Part shown: piece after piece, positions 1 to 12,357 of the stretch
How positions within the stretch are numbered: position 1 is the stretch's first letter
Layout: each line of letters opens with the position of its first letter
Assembly: GCA_018814405.1 (NCBI GenBank)
Contig: JAHIZO010000006.1
Coordinates: 62,001-126,000, forward strand
Source: Gammaproteobacteria bacterium
GTDB taxonomy: Bacteria > Pseudomonadota > Gammaproteobacteria > Burkholderiales > Gallionellaceae
Direction of reading: 5' to 3'
Length of the DNA: 64,000 nucleotides
Notes under the pieces: model-generated
Told to the model about the DNA's origin: nothing
Seen by the model: the letters and a program-made list of their open reading frames with translations, nothing else
The model's database searches: none
Made by a program: the position numbers and the translations under genes

Positions 1-1242
<1,242 letters not shown>

Positions 1243-2367
1243 TTACTTCTTCTCCATCATCGCCACGAAGCGATCAAACAAAGGGGCGACATCGTGCGGG
1301 CCGGGGCTCGCTTCGGGGTGCCCCTGAAAACAGAACGCGGGCTTGTCGGTTAGCTCGAAACCTTGCAGCGTGCCGTCGAATAGCGAAATGTGCGTCACGC
1401 GTGCATTCTTGGGCAGCGTCGCCGCATCCACCGCAAAACCGTGGTTCTGGCTGGTAATCATCACGCGCTTGGTCTCGACATCCTGCACCGGATGGTTCGC
1501 GCCGCGATGGCCGAACTTCATCTTCACGCTCTTGGCGCCGCAGGCCAGCCCCAATATCTGATGACCCAGACAGATGCCATACATCGGGATGCCGACTTCG
1601 AGGAATTTCTTGGCCGCTGCGATAGCGTAATCGCAAGGCTCCGGATCGCCGGGGCCATTGGACAGGAACACGCCATCCGGATTCATCGCCAACACCTCCG
1701 CAGCGGGCGTCTTGGCTGGCACGACAGTGACCTTGCAACCGCGCTCAGCCAACATGCGCAGGATGTTGCGCTTCACACCGAAATCGTAGGCCACCACGTG
1801 GAATTTAGATTCGGTCGCATCGCTGTAGCCTTCGCCCAACTTCCACTCGCGCTGCGTCCATTCGTAAGGCTTGTCGCAAGTCACCACCTGCGCCAAGTCC
1901 ATGCCGGCCAGACCGGCGAAGCCCTTGGCCGCCGCCAATGCAGCTTCGGCATCTTCACCGGAAGCGATGCAGCCGTTCTGTGCACCCTTGCTGCGCAGGA
2001 TGCGCGTCAGCTTGCGCGTGTCGATACCGGCGATAGCGACGACATTGTTTGCTTTGAGGTATTCCGGCAGCGATTGTGTCGCGCGGAAGTTGCTTACCGT
2101 CATGGAAAGATCGCGAATGATGAGACCGCTGGCGAACACTTGGTTCGACTCCACGTCTTCCGGGTTGCAACCTACGTTGCCGATATGCGGATATGTCAGG
2201 GTGACGATCTGGCGGCAATAGGAAGGATCGGTAAGGATCTCCTGATAGCCCGTCATCGAAGTGTTGAACACCACCTCGCCGACGCTACTGCCATCTGCCC
2301 CGATAGAAATGCCGCGAAATACCGTTCCATCGGCTAGGACTAGGATGGCTGGTTTCGTTTGCGACAC
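1243..2367 (-). CDS. carA: Carbamoyl-phosphate synthase small (glutaminase) subunit
   Basis: Glutamine amidotransferase subunit that hydrolyses glutamine and channels ammonia to CarB. The 374 residues show the N-terminal CarA fold and a C-terminal class I amidotransferase domain with the nucleophile Cys266 in GICLGHQ and the His350/Glu352 pair in GHPEASPGP. The length is normal for the family. Translation starts at a GTG at 2367, with GGAG six bases upstream. carB follows without a gap. A strong sigma-70 promoter and a leader hairpin precede the gene (2477-2505 and 2434-2462). Confidence 0.97.
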   Translation of the reverse strand: MSQTKPAILVLADGTVFRGISIGADGSSVGEVVFNTSMTGYQEILTDPSYCRQIVTLTYPHIGNVGCNPEDVESNQVFASGLIIRDLSMTVSNFRATQSLPEYLKANNVVAIAGIDTRKLTRILRSKGAQNGCIASGEDAEAALAAAKGFAGLAGMDLAQVVTCDKPYEWTQREWKLGEGYSDATESKFHVVAYDFGVKRNILRMLAERGCKVTVVPAKTPAAEVLAMNPDGVFLSNGPGDPEPCDYAIAAAKKFLEVGIPMYGICLGHQILGLACGAKSVKMKFGHRGANHPVQDVETKRVMITSQNHGFAVDAATLPKNARVTHISLFDGTLQGFELTDKPAFCFQGHPEASPGPHDVAPLFDRFVAMMEKK

Positions 2368-2433
2368 TTGTAACTCCTTGATTGGCTGGCTTTAAGGCAT
2401 GCCCGAGCTGGATTGCGAGCGCACCTACAAAGA

Positions 2434-2462
2434 AGCGGGACGAACCCTATGTTCATCCCGCT
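2434..2462 (-). promoter_or_regulatory. Leader hairpin upstream of carA
   Basis: On the minus strand the sequence AGCGGGATGAAC, a 5-nt loop, then GTTCGTCCCGCT forms a 12-bp stem with one G-T pair. It falls just downstream of the predicted transcription start near 2470 and about 70 bases before the carA start. It is followed by TCTTTG rather than a long T run, so it is not a clear terminator. It could stabilise the mRNA or take part in carAB control. The structure is seen; the function is inferred. Confidence 0.5.
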
Positions 2463-2476
2463 CATTTGCGGGGCGC

Positions 2477-2505
2477 ATTATAGCTGAAGAGCAATGCCGT
2501 ATCAA
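2477..2505 (-). promoter_or_regulatory. Sigma-70 promoter of carAB
   Basis: Read on the minus strand: -35 TTGATA (2505-2500), a 17-base spacer and a perfect -10 TATAAT (2482-2477). The expected start is near 2470, giving a leader of about 100 nt before the carA GTG. The 302 bases between carA and the antiporter gene hold this promoter and the leader hairpin; I see no gene in them. Confidence 0.75.
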
Positions 2506-2669
2506 ATTCAGCAGGACTTCCATACGATCCACCCGATTTTCCACCACCAGCAGCGTCAGTCGGCACAATGTGCGCATAGAGGAGAAAAATGGCATCTGAG
2601 CAGAGGAGGCAAAGCAGAGATGTTCGGTGGCGTGGCGCCAATCTTGATTGGGATCAAGATGCTCGCAAT

Positions 2670-3875
2670 CTAATCCAAAATCCCCCGCTTTCTCACCTCC
2701 GACAGCGCTTGTTTGCCCTGAATTTTGCGCGTCACTAGGATCATCGCAGACGAAACCAGCACCACCAATATCACCGCGCCATTGAGATAACCCGGCAATT
2801 CGAAAGCTTCGCGCGCCTCCAGGAACAACAAAACGGTTATCAGACCGCGCGGCGCGATCCACAACAGCAGACGAAAATCGACGGGCGTCGACATCAATTT
2901 CAGTATCGCAAAGCGGCTAGCGTAGATGACAGCCAGCACCACTAGCGCAGCCAACCATGCCCAAGGTGAGATGAGGTCCGACATATCCGACCAATAGCCG
3001 AGCAGCACAAAGAAGAAACCGCGCACGACGAAAGTCAGTTCCACCACCAGCGTCTTGAATTCGGAAAGCGTTGTCGGGTAATCATCCGCGACCCAGTTCC
3101 GCAACGGCGCAAAATTGGTCACCAGCTCAGGCTTGTTCAGTAGCAAGCCGAGGAACAGCACCATGATCAACGGCGACAAGTGCAACAGTTTGCCGAAGGC
3201 ATACAGCGCGAACAAACCCGCCAGCAAAGGCACAAAACGGATATTCCCGTCTATTCGCAACAGAATGAACATCAGCACGATGGCACACAACAAGGACAAC
3301 AGCAGCGAAAAGAAGCCGCCTCCCACCAGCGACACCAACGCACCGGAGACACTGCCATCGGAACCCATAAGTGAAAAGAAGACCAGCACGCCGATAATGT
3401 CCGACATCGAACTCTCATAGACAACGAATTCACGTCCGGCCGGAGGCAGGAAATTACTACTGGGAATCGCTACCGCACTACTGATGACTGCAAACGGCGT
3501 CGCCACCAGCACCGCCTTCACCATGCCCAGATCAAGCAAGAAGTGGAGTGCAAAAGCGAATACGAACACACCTATAATGAAACCCAAAGAGGCAAGCAAG
3601 AACGTACTCGTGATGAGACGCACACGGTCACGCCGCAATTCGATATCCAGTGCTCCTTCAAGCACGATGAGTACCAAACCGATCGTCCCGATGATAGGAA
3701 CCAGCTTGCCAGTCCAAGCGAGTTGGATGCCCAAAGCATCAAGCAGTGGCTTAGCAATCAATCCAAATACCACCAGCACCAGAACGGATGGAATACCATT
3801 CTTGCGGCATACGCGCTCGACACCGAAAACGATGAGCAGGAACAGAGAGACGCTGAGGATTGCGGAATACGCCAT
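2670..3875 (-). CDS. Cation:proton antiporter (CPA family)
   Basis: Inner-membrane antiporter expected to exchange Na+ or K+ for protons. The 401 residues are almost entirely hydrophobic, with about 11-12 predicted transmembrane segments. The N-terminal half resembles the NhaP/Kef core (ILEGALDIELRRD near residues 70-82; ATPFAVISSAVAIPSS near 125-140). There is no C-terminal RCK/TrkA nucleotide-binding domain, so it is a short form. It is separated from carA by a promoter region and is probably transcribed alone. Substrate and direction cannot be told from sequence. Confidence 0.8.
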   Translation of the reverse strand: MAYSAILSVSLFLLIVFGVERVCRKNGIPSVLVLVVFGLIAKPLLDALGIQLAWTGKLVPIIGTIGLVLIVLEGALDIELRRDRVRLITSTFLLASLGFIIGVFVFAFALHFLLDLGMVKAVLVATPFAVISSAVAIPSSNFLPPAGREFVVYESSMSDIIGVLVFFSLMGSDGSVSGALVSLVGGGFFSLLLSLLCAIVLMFILLRIDGNIRFVPLLAGLFALYAFGKLLHLSPLIMVLFLGLLLNKPELVTNFAPLRNWVADDYPTTLSEFKTLVVELTFVVRGFFFVLLGYWSDMSDLISPWAWLAALVVLAVIYASRFAILKLMSTPVDFRLLLWIAPRGLITVLLFLEAREAFELPGYLNGAVILVVLVSSAMILVTRKIQGKQALSEVRKRGILD

Positions 3876-3992
3876 GATCTATAAAAGGGACCGACTAATA
3901 ATTGTCAGAGGAGGATAGCAGGAAAGTATTGGGGGAGCCTTAATTGCTATGCGGACTGAAAAGGGGGGCTCAGCCCACTCGTTTTTAAATTC

Positions 3993-4033
3993 AAAACCAA
4001 CACCGTCGGGGGTTGCCCGACGGTGTTGGTTTT
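3993..4033 (-). terminator. Intrinsic terminator after the small membrane protein gene
   Basis: Perfect inverted repeat: AAAACCAACACCGTCGGG, five-base loop, CCCGACGGTGTTGGTTTT. Stem T residues at either end let it work in both orientations. The only gene that reads into it is the 82-residue protein (minus strand), whose stop lies 75 bases upstream. Confidence 0.85.
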
Positions 4034-4107
4034 GATTGATGGATATCTCTGCGCTCTCGTACCCACCAGTCCTACGACTGCTCATCTGACATAAAAGCGT
4101 CAAGCAA

Positions 4108-4356
4108 TTAGACGAGAATCATTTTCAGCAATACCCACAAAAATAGTGCAATACCAACTAGGCTAGACAAGAAATATATCGCGACCATCGGTTTGCCATT
4201 ATTTTTTAGAAGTGGGTAACTCTCTTCCAACTTCCGCTTTCCCTCTTCAGGCAAATCATGATGCAACTTCTGTAGGGCTTTCGTTTTTTTTCGTGCACTA
4301 ATGCCCGCATAGAAAATACCAAATAGCATCAAAATAGCTAATAAATTTTCTTGCAC
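4108..4356 (-). CDS. Small membrane protein of unknown function
   Basis: An 82-residue protein not recognised. It has one hydrophobic segment at residues 4-18, a charged middle (ARKKTKALQKLHHDLPEEGKR) and a second hydrophobic segment at about 57-80, so it is predicted to be a two-pass inner-membrane protein with a basic cytoplasmic or periplasmic loop. Translation starts at GTG 4356, with a strong GGGAGG ribosome site eight bases upstream. It sits 56 bases after dapB on the same strand and ends before a strong terminator, so it may be the last gene of the bamE-dapB unit. It is visibly more A/T-rich than its neighbours. Confidence 0.65.
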   Translation of the reverse strand: MQENLLAILMLFGIFYAGISARKKTKALQKLHHDLPEEGKRKLEESYPLLKNNGKPMVAIYFLSSLVGIALFLWVLLKMILV

Positions 4357-4412
4357 TATTAGCGCCTCCCTTTAAATTAGGTTGTCTACCTCAGACAGAA
4401 TCAGGAAGCTTC

Positions 4413-5559
<1,147 letters not shown>

Positions 5560-5642
5560 GGATTGGGTTCTGGTCAGGTGCTTGGAAACAGGCGGCATGA
5601 TACCGCAAGTCATGCCCTCGCCCCAGCCCTAGCGGGAGCTTA

Positions 5643-7304
5643 CTAGGCGGCCGCGCCCAGCATCTCGGCGGCATGCTTGCGCGTGGTATCGGTGATGGTT
5701 GCGCCACCCAGCATGCGCGCGATCTCTTCGATGCGTTGCGCCTCGTCCAGCACTTGGATGCTGCTCAAAGTCTGCTCGCTGGAACTCTGTTTGCTCACCT
5801 GCCACTGGTTGTCGGCTTGAGACGCCACCTGCGGCAGGTGGGTGACGCACAGCACTTGATGGCGCTGACCGAGTTTCTTGAGCAGGCTGCCGACGATCTC
5901 TGCCACGCGACCACCGATGCCGCTGTCCACTTCGTCGAAGATCAGCGTGGGCACGCTGGCGGCGCGGCTAGCGGCGACCTGAATAGCAAGACTGATGCGC
6001 GACAGCTCACCGCCGGAGGCGACTTTAGCCAGACTGCGCAAAGGTGAACCGGGGTTGGCCGACACTTGCATCTCCACACTTTCCAGACCGTGTGCATTGC
6101 CTTCCGCCAGTGGTAACAAAGCCACAGCGAACTGACCGCCCTGCATGGCCAAGGTCTGCATGGCGGTGGTGATCTCGTCGGAAAGCGCTTTGGCTGCTTT
6201 GCCACGCGCGGCACTCAGCTTCTTTGCTGCGGCGAGATAGCTTTGCTGTGCGGCCTCGTCCTGTTTGGCGAGTGCATCCAGATCGGCGCTGCCGCCCAGC
6301 TCCTCCAGACGCTGCGTGAACTCTTGCAGTTTCTGCGGCAACTGCTCCGGCTTCGTGCGGTATTTGCGCGCGGCCTCCATCACATCCGCGATGCGCTGTT
6401 CCTGCTGGCGCATACGTGCGGGATCGGCATCCAGCTTTTCCTGATAATGACGCAGCGCATACACTACTTCCTGCAATTCGTTCTGCGCGCTCTCCAGCAT
6501 GGTGAGCGTGTCCTGCAGACCAGCATCGAACTCCAGCCCGGCGCGCATGCGCGATGTCAGCGCGTTGAGTTGCGCCAGACACGCCGTGTCGGATTCGCTC
6601 AACACATCGACACCGAACTGCGCGGTCTCGATCAAGCTCGCGGCATGCGACAGGCGCGCATGATCGGCCTGCAATTCGTTCCACTCCGCTGCGCTGAAGC
6701 TCAGCGCCTGCAATTCATTTTGCTGGAAGCTCAACAGTTCGCGCTCGGCGGCGATGGACTCAGCGTTCTGCTCCAGCTGCACGCGGCGCTTATGGATGTT
6801 CTGCCACTCTTTCCATGCAGCGGCAACGCCCGCAGCCTGATCGGTCAAGCCAGCTTGGCTATCCAATAGTTCGCGCTGCGCATCGGCACGCAACAAAGAT
6901 TGGTGCGCATGCTGGCCGTGGATGTCCAGCAGGTATGCGCCCGCTTCGCGCATCTGCTGCTGCGTAGCACTGGCGCCGTTGATGAAACCGCGCGAACGTC
7001 CGCCCGCATCCAATGTGCGGCGCAGCAGACAGATGCCGTCGTCACCTTCCAGCTCCTGCTCGCGCAGCCAGTCTTGCAATGGCGGCAGGTCGGCAATATC
7101 GAACTCGGCACTGATGTCTGCCTTGTCGCAACCGGCGCGCACCATGGTACTGTCGGCGCGTTCACCCAGCGCCAAAGACAGTGCGTCGATGAGGATGGAT
7201 TTGCCCGCGCCGGTCTCGCCGGTGAGCGCGGTAAAACCGGAAGCGAAGTCGAGTTCGAGCGTGTCGACGATGACAAAGTCGCGGATGAGCAGGTGTTTCA
7301 GCAT
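5643..7304 (-). CDS. recN: DNA repair protein RecN
   Basis: SMC-like ATPase used in recombinational repair of double-strand breaks. The 553 residues have an N-terminal Walker A (TGETGAGKS, 28-36), a long central coiled-coil region rich in Glu, Gln and Ala, and a C-terminal ABC signature (ASGGELSRISLAI) followed by Walker B (LIFDEVDSGIGG). The length fits the family. It follows nadK with only seven bases between, so the pair is an operon. No obvious LexA box was seen nearby. Confidence 0.96.
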   Translation of the reverse strand: MLKHLLIRDFVIVDTLELDFASGFTALTGETGAGKSILIDALSLALGERADSTMVRAGCDKADISAEFDIADLPPLQDWLREQELEGDDGICLLRRTLDAGGRSRGFINGASATQQQMREAGAYLLDIHGQHAHQSLLRADAQRELLDSQAGLTDQAAGVAAAWKEWQNIHKRRVQLEQNAESIAAERELLSFQQNELQALSFSAAEWNELQADHARLSHAASLIETAQFGVDVLSESDTACLAQLNALTSRMRAGLEFDAGLQDTLTMLESAQNELQEVVYALRHYQEKLDADPARMRQQEQRIADVMEAARKYRTKPEQLPQKLQEFTQRLEELGGSADLDALAKQDEAAQQSYLAAAKKLSAARGKAAKALSDEITTAMQTLAMQGGQFAVALLPLAEGNAHGLESVEMQVSANPGSPLRSLAKVASGGELSRISLAIQVAASRAASVPTLIFDEVDSGIGGRVAEIVGSLLKKLGQRHQVLCVTHLPQVASQADNQWQVSKQSSSEQTLSSIQVLDEAQRIEEIARMLGGATITDTTRKHAAEMLGAAA

Positions 7305-7311
7305 GTTCTTC

Positions 7312-8184
7312 TTAGAGTGTCTGGGTCCACAGCAGCTTCTCGCGCAGCGTGTGGTAGTAACTGTGGCCTTCGGGGTGCAGCAGCAGCACCGGTTGGTGAT
7401 AGCGCGACACGATTACTTTGTCGTGCAATTGCAGATCGACGTGCGAGTGGCTGTCGTAACGCACATGGATGTCGCCGTTGCGATGCATCAGCAACTCCAT
7501 CACGGACGAGCCCTTCACCACCAGTGGACGATTGCTCAGTGAGTGCGGACACACCGGCACCAGCTCCAGCACATCCAGCGAAGGATGCAGGATGGGGCCG
7601 CCGGAAGATAAGGCATAGGCAGTCGAGCCGGTCGGGGTGGAGATGATGAGTCCGTCGGCACGCTGGTTGTACAGATACTCGCCGTCGATGCGCACTTCGA
7701 ATTCGACCATGCTGCTGACATTGCTGCGGTGCACCACCACTTCGTTGAACGCCAGCCCGTGGAACACCTCGCGCTTGTCGCGCACCACGGCAGCCTGCAA
7801 CAACAGGCGCTCCTCGGAAACATACTTGCCCTTCAGCATGGCCGACAGCGTCTTCTTCATCGTCTCCAGCGAAAGGTCGGTGAGGAAGCCGATGCGCCCC
7901 TGATTGACGCCGATCAAAGGGATGTGATGCGGCGCAAGTGTGCGTGCGATGTTGAGCAAGGTACCGTCGCCACCCAACACAACGGCCAGATCGATCTCCA
8001 ACCCCATCTCCTCCAAAGGCAACGAGCGGAACGACGAGTCCTTGGCATTTTCCGCCGTCAGACTGTCGATCACAACCGCATAGCCCTGCGCGGCAAGGAA
8101 CTCAGCCAGCTTAAGGACAGGCACGACGATCTCCGGCGTCTTGTATTTGCCGATGATCGCGATGGTTTTAAAGGCGGAGCTCAT
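7312..8184 (-). CDS. nadK: NAD kinase
   Basis: Phosphorylates NAD to NADP with ATP in the cytoplasm. The 290-residue protein has the invariant GGDGTLL motif (71-77), with the catalytic Asp, and the second signature TPTGSTAYALSSGGP near residues 180-194. It has the normal length and is the first gene of the nadK-recN unit. Its ATG at 8184 is about 40 bases from the stop of the RND transporter gene, which is on the same strand. Confidence 0.97.
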   Translation of the reverse strand: MSSAFKTIAIIGKYKTPEIVVPVLKLAEFLAAQGYAVVIDSLTAENAKDSSFRSLPLEEMGLEIDLAVVLGGDGTLLNIARTLAPHHIPLIGVNQGRIGFLTDLSLETMKKTLSAMLKGKYVSEERLLLQAAVVRDKREVFHGLAFNEVVVHRSNVSSMVEFEVRIDGEYLYNQRADGLIISTPTGSTAYALSSGGPILHPSLDVLELVPVCPHSLSNRPLVVKGSSVMELLMHRNGDIHVRYDSHSHVDLQLHDKVIVSRYHQPVLLLHPEGHSYYHTLREKLLWTQTL

Positions 8185-8223
8185 GGGTCGCGATTAAACC
8201 ATATCGAGACTGCGCCCGCCATG

Positions 8224-11200
8224 TCAGACCGCAGGCGCTTCCTTTACTTTGTACCAAGCCGCATACAGCGCTGGCAGGAACAAACAGGTCAGCAAAGTCG
8301 CCACGATCAGTCCGCCCATGATGGTGACTGCCATCGGCCCCCAAAACACCTGACGCGACAGCGGCAACATGGCGAGGATGGCGGCGGCAGCGGTCAGCAC
8401 GATGGGACGGAAGCGACGCACGGTGGAATCTACGATGGCTTCCCACTGCACTTTGCCCGCCTCTTCGTCCTGTCGTATCTGATCGACTAGGATCACCGAG
8501 TTGCGCATGATCATGCCCATCAGCGCGATCAAGCCCAGATTGGCAACAAAGCCGAACGGTGCTTGGAACAGCAGCAAGCCGAATGTCACACCTATCAATC
8601 CCAGCGGCGCGGTGAGCAGCACCATCACGGTGCGGCTGATGCTCTGCAACTGCATCATCAACAGGGTGATCACACCGACCAGCATCATCGGCATGACGGC
8701 CGCGATGGCGGTTGAGCCTTTGGCAGACTCTTCGACGCTGCCGCCCATCTCGATGCGGTAGCCGACGGGCAAGGTCGCGCGCAATTCATCCAATTGCTTA
8801 TCCAGACGCACGGATGCCGTGGCGGGTTGCGTCTTATCGGCCATGTCGGCGCGCACCGTCATATTAGGCAAACGATTACGACGCCAGATCAGCCCCTCTT
8901 CCTGGATCGGCTCCAGTTTTGCCAATTGCGCCAGCGGCACATGCTTGCCGCCGGGCAAGGGTATGTCCAGATCGGGCAGACGATCCAAGGAGCGAATATC
9001 TTTACCCGCCCCGCCCCGCCACACCACGTCGATCAAACGATCATCCTCGCGGTATTGCGTCAGCGCGATGCCGCTCAGGAACGCTTGCAAAGCCATCGAC
9101 ACTTCCTGACTCGAAGTACCAAGTTGACGCGCTTTGTCCTGATCGACCTCGACACGCACGCTCTTGATCTTCTCGTTCCATTCGTAGTTCACATTATCCA
9201 AGCTTGTGTCGGCACGCATGGTGCGCGCGACTTCTTTCGCGATACCGCGCAACTGCGTCAAGTCATCCCCCAACACACGGAACTGTACCGGATAGCCGAT
9301 AGGCGGGCCGTTCTCCATGCGAGACACACGCACCCGGATATCGGCGAACTCGGGGCCGCCCAGTTTCTCGTTGAGTCGTTTGAGCAGGGATTCGCGGGCC
9401 TCCAGATCTTTGGTGACGATCACGAACTGGCCGAAGTTGTCAGCGAACAGTTGTTGGTTCAGCGACAGCACGAAGCGCGGTGCGCCGTTGCCGATATAGG
9501 CCGAGTAATAATCGATATCCGGATCGCCCAGCAACAATGCTTCGACGCGACGCACTTCGTTACCGGTCGCCTTGATTGACGCGCCTTGCGGCAAGAGTAG
9601 ATCCACCATCACTTCAAGGCGGCTGGCGGGCGGGAAGAATTGTTTCTGCACGAACTTACCGAACAGCCCCATAGTCAACACGAAGGTCAGCACCGTGGCG
9701 CCTATCACCTTCCAGCGATTGCGCAGACACCACACCACCAGCGTGCGCAGACGGCTGTAAAAAGGCGTGGCATAGATGTCTTCACCATGTTTTTGCGCCT
9801 TGGCGATCAGCGCTTTCGGATCAAGCAACTTGTAGCCGATGTATGGCGTGAATATCACCGCCACCACCCAGGAGGTGAGCAAAGCGATGGTCACCACTTG
9901 AAAGATGGAAACGGTGTATTCACTGGCTGCGGACTTGGAAAATCCCACCGGCGTGAATGCGACTGCGGTGATCAGCGTACCGGTCAGCATGGGGAACGCG
10001 GTCGAAGTGTAAGCAAAGGTCGCCGCCTTGAATCGGTCCCAGCCTTGTTCCATCTTCACTACCATCATTTCAGCCGCAATGATGGCATCGTCCACCAGCA
10101 GACCCAGCGCGATCACCAGCGCACCGAGCGAGATGCGTTGCAGATCGATGCCGAATATATTCATCGCGAAGAAAGTGATCGCCAACACCAACGGGATGGA
10201 AAGCGCCACCACCATGCCGGTGCGCATACCGAGGCTGAGAAAAGACACTGCCAGCACGATCAGGATCGCCTCGCCCAGCGAACGCTGGAACAAGCTGACC
10301 GATCCTTCCACCACCTCGGGTTGGTTGGCGACTTCGTGCACATCGATGCCCACTGGCAGCTCATTGCCAAGACGTTGCATCGCTGCTTGGACGTTCTCAC
10401 CAAGCGTTATGACATCGCCGCCCTTATCCATCACGATGCCAATACCGATAGCGGGTTGCCCGCTCACGCGCATCTGCGGCCCGGGCGGATCGACCAGTCC
10501 GCGACTGACTTGGGCGATATCACCCAAACGGAAATGCCGCCCGTTCACCTGCATATCCGTGTCGCGCACACGCTCCACACTATCGTAAGCACCGCTAACG
10601 CGCATGCGGATCCGGTCGTGGTCGGTCTCGATCAGGCCGGATGGATTGACGGTGTTCTGCTTTTGCAGTGCATCGACCAGCACCAGCGGCGAAATGCCGA
10701 GCAAAGCCATGCGCGCGGGTTGCACGTCGATGAATATCTTCTCGTCCTGCACGCCGATCAGCTCTACCCGCTTCACATCCTTCACACGACGCAATTCAAG
10801 TGCGACCTTGTCCGCGTAACGATGCAGATCCGCCAGATCGAAACCGTCGCCGGTCAACGCGAAGATGTTCACCTGCACATCGCCGAACTCGTCGTTCGGG
10901 AACGGGCCGCGCACGCCCTCGGGCATGGTGTGCCGGATATCGTCCAACTTCTTGCGCACCTGACGCCAGGATTCCGGCACCTCGGCTTTGGGCGTGTAAT
11001 CCTTGAGGTAGACGAACACCATCGATTCACCCGGCTTGGAGGCTGACTTCAGCACATCCACCCAGGGCGTCTCCTGCAATTTCTTTTCGATGCGTTCAGT
11101 CAGCTCACGCTCCACCTCTTGCGCGGTCGCCCCCGGCCACAGCGTACGCACCACCATGATCTTGAGTGTGAAGTCCGGGTCTTCGGCGCGCCCCAGATTC

Positions 11201-11298
11201 ACAAAGGAAAGCGCACCCGCGATCGACAGCACCACCATCAGATACACCACCATCTGCTGGTGCTTGAGTGCCCATTCGGAAAGGTTGGGGAAACTCAT
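8224..11298 (-). CDS. RND-family efflux transporter permease
   Basis: Inner-membrane proton-driven pump of the AcrB/MexB superfamily (1024 residues). The sequence begins with the usual N-terminal helix, two large periplasmic loops follow transmembrane segments 1 and 7, and the proton-relay helix carries the paired aspartates in GLLVDDAIIAAEMM (near residue 400). The C-terminal half repeats the fold, ending MIMRNSVILVDQI and a last helix. It is closest in feel to the short multi-substrate (HAE-1-like) or undefined efflux subgroup rather than metal CusA types, because the Met cluster is not apparent. It overlaps its partner membrane-fusion gene by four bases (ATGA). No outer-membrane channel gene is adjacent. 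Confidence 0.92.
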   Translation of the reverse strand: MSFPNLSEWALKHQQMVVYLMVVLSIAGALSFVNLGRAEDPDFTLKIMVVRTLWPGATAQEVERELTERIEKKLQETPWVDVLKSASKPGESMVFVYLKDYTPKAEVPESWRQVRKKLDDIRHTMPEGVRGPFPNDEFGDVQVNIFALTGDGFDLADLHRYADKVALELRRVKDVKRVELIGVQDEKIFIDVQPARMALLGISPLVLVDALQKQNTVNPSGLIETDHDRIRMRVSGAYDSVERVRDTDMQVNGRHFRLGDIAQVSRGLVDPPGPQMRVSGQPAIGIGIVMDKGGDVITLGENVQAAMQRLGNELPVGIDVHEVANQPEVVEGSVSLFQRSLGEAILIVLAVSFLSLGMRTGMVVALSIPLVLAITFFAMNIFGIDLQRISLGALVIALGLLVDDAIIAAEMMVVKMEQGWDRFKAATFAYTSTAFPMLTGTLITAVAFTPVGFSKSAASEYTVSIFQVVTIALLTSWVVAVIFTPYIGYKLLDPKALIAKAQKHGEDIYATPFYSRLRTLVVWCLRNRWKVIGATVLTFVLTMGLFGKFVQKQFFPPASRLEVMVDLLLPQGASIKATGNEVRRVEALLLGDPDIDYYSAYIGNGAPRFVLSLNQQLFADNFGQFVIVTKDLEARESLLKRLNEKLGGPEFADIRVRVSRMENGPPIGYPVQFRVLGDDLTQLRGIAKEVARTMRADTSLDNVNYEWNEKIKSVRVEVDQDKARQLGTSSQEVSMALQAFLSGIALTQYREDDRLIDVVWRGGAGKDIRSLDRLPDLDIPLPGGKHVPLAQLAKLEPIQEEGLIWRRNRLPNMTVRADMADKTQPATASVRLDKQLDELRATLPVGYRIEMGGSVEESAKGSTAIAAVMPMMLVGVITLLMMQLQSISRTVMVLLTAPLGLIGVTFGLLLFQAPFGFVANLGLIALMGMIMRNSVILVDQIRQDEEAGKVQWEAIVDSTVRRFRPIVLTAAAAILAMLPLSRQVFWGPMAVTIMGGLIVATLLTCLFLPALYAAWYKVKEAPAV

Positions 11299-12353
11299 AA
11301 TGCGCGACCGTTCTCGATTGGCTTGATCTTCTCGCCCTCGGCCAGTTTGTGTACGCCTGCCCTGACGATGCGTTCTCCTGCTTGGATGCCGTTGCCGATC
11401 ACTGCGCCGTCATCGCGATACGACACAACGGTCACGGGCCGCAATGTCACACTGCGATCCCCTGCCACCACCCACACCGCGGCTTTATCGCCCTGCTGGA
11501 ACAAGGCTGTCATCGGTATCAGGAAACCACTGTCCGCCTGCGCCTCTTTCTTGTTCACTTTCTTCAACAGCCTGACGTTCGCTGTCATCCCCAGCGCCAC
11601 CTGTGCATGCTTGGCATCGAATGCGACATAGGCCGGATAGGTGCGACTGGCCGGATCGGCTGCCGGCGATATCTCGCGCACATGGCCCGGCAACACATGC
11701 AGCCCGCTGCCTGCCGCGCTCAACACCACTTCCGCCGGCATGCCGACGCGCACCGATGTGAACCGTGATTCAGGGATCGAGATCAATACTTCGCGCTCAC
11801 CGTGCTGGGCCACGCGCAATACAGACTGACCGGCACCGACCACCTGCCCGACCTCGGCATAAGTCGCCGACACCACTCCATCGCGATCTGCCAGCAAACT
11901 CGTGTATGCCGCCTGGTTACTCGCCAGGCCGGCTTGCGCTTCGGCCGACTTGAGTGCGGTCTCTTTCGCATCCAGTGCCGACTGGCTGACGAAGCCCTGC
12001 GCGCGCAATTCGCGATAGCGCTTCAACTCATCCGCAGCCAATTGCAACTGCGCGCTGCTGGCGCTCGCCTGCAAACCGGTATCAGCACCATCCAATCTCG
12101 CCAGCACTTGTCCTTTTCTCACGACCGCACCCGCATCCACCAAGCGTTCGATGAGTTTGCCGCCGATGCGGAAGCCCAGCACCGTCTCGAAACGTGCATG
12201 CACTTCGCCGCTGTAGAGATTGCCCGTATCAGTCGCCAGCGCCCCCACCAAAATGGTTTCGGCCGGACGCTCTACTTTGACAGCGGGCGGTGCCTCCTTG
12301 CCGCAGGCGGCGAGCAGCAATGGCAACATCAAGATCAGGCTCGTTCTTTTCAT
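11295..12353 (-). CDS. RND efflux periplasmic adaptor (membrane fusion lipoprotein)
   Basis: Periplasmic adaptor linking the RND pump to an outer-membrane channel. The 352 residues begin with a lipoprotein signal ending LLLAAC17, then the barrel-sandwich (lipoyl-like) half-motif GGKLIERLVDAGAVVRKGQVLARLDG, a short alpha-helical hairpin (TGLQASASSAQ...AYTSLLA) and the beta-barrel domain near residues 200-280. It is transcribed between the TetR gene (4-base gap) and the pump gene, so the three form one operon regulated by the repressor. Confidence 0.92.
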   Translation of the reverse strand: MKRTSLILMLPLLLAACGKEAPPAVKVERPAETILVGALATDTGNLYSGEVHARFETVLGFRIGGKLIERLVDAGAVVRKGQVLARLDGADTGLQASASSAQLQLAADELKRYRELRAQGFVSQSALDAKETALKSAEAQAGLASNQAAYTSLLADRDGVVSATYAEVGQVVGAGQSVLRVAQHGEREVLISIPESRFTSVRVGMPAEVVLSAAGSGLHVLPGHVREISPAADPASRTYPAYVAFDAKHAQVALGMTANVRLLKKVNKKEAQADSGFLIPMTALFQQGDKAAVWVVAGDRSVTLRPVTVVSYRDDGAVIGNGIQAGERIVRAGVHKLAEGEKIKPIENGRAL

Positions 12354-12357
12354 GTGT

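Noticed and set aside
3879-4103. A 74-codon reading frame on the minus strand between the antiporter and the small membrane protein
   Set aside because: It runs through the strong terminator hairpin, has no family resemblance and no ribosome site.
9640-11046. A 468-codon open frame on the plus strand
   Set aside because: It is antisense to the well-supported RND transporter gene and reads as His/Gln/Arg-rich noise caused by GC-rich codons.
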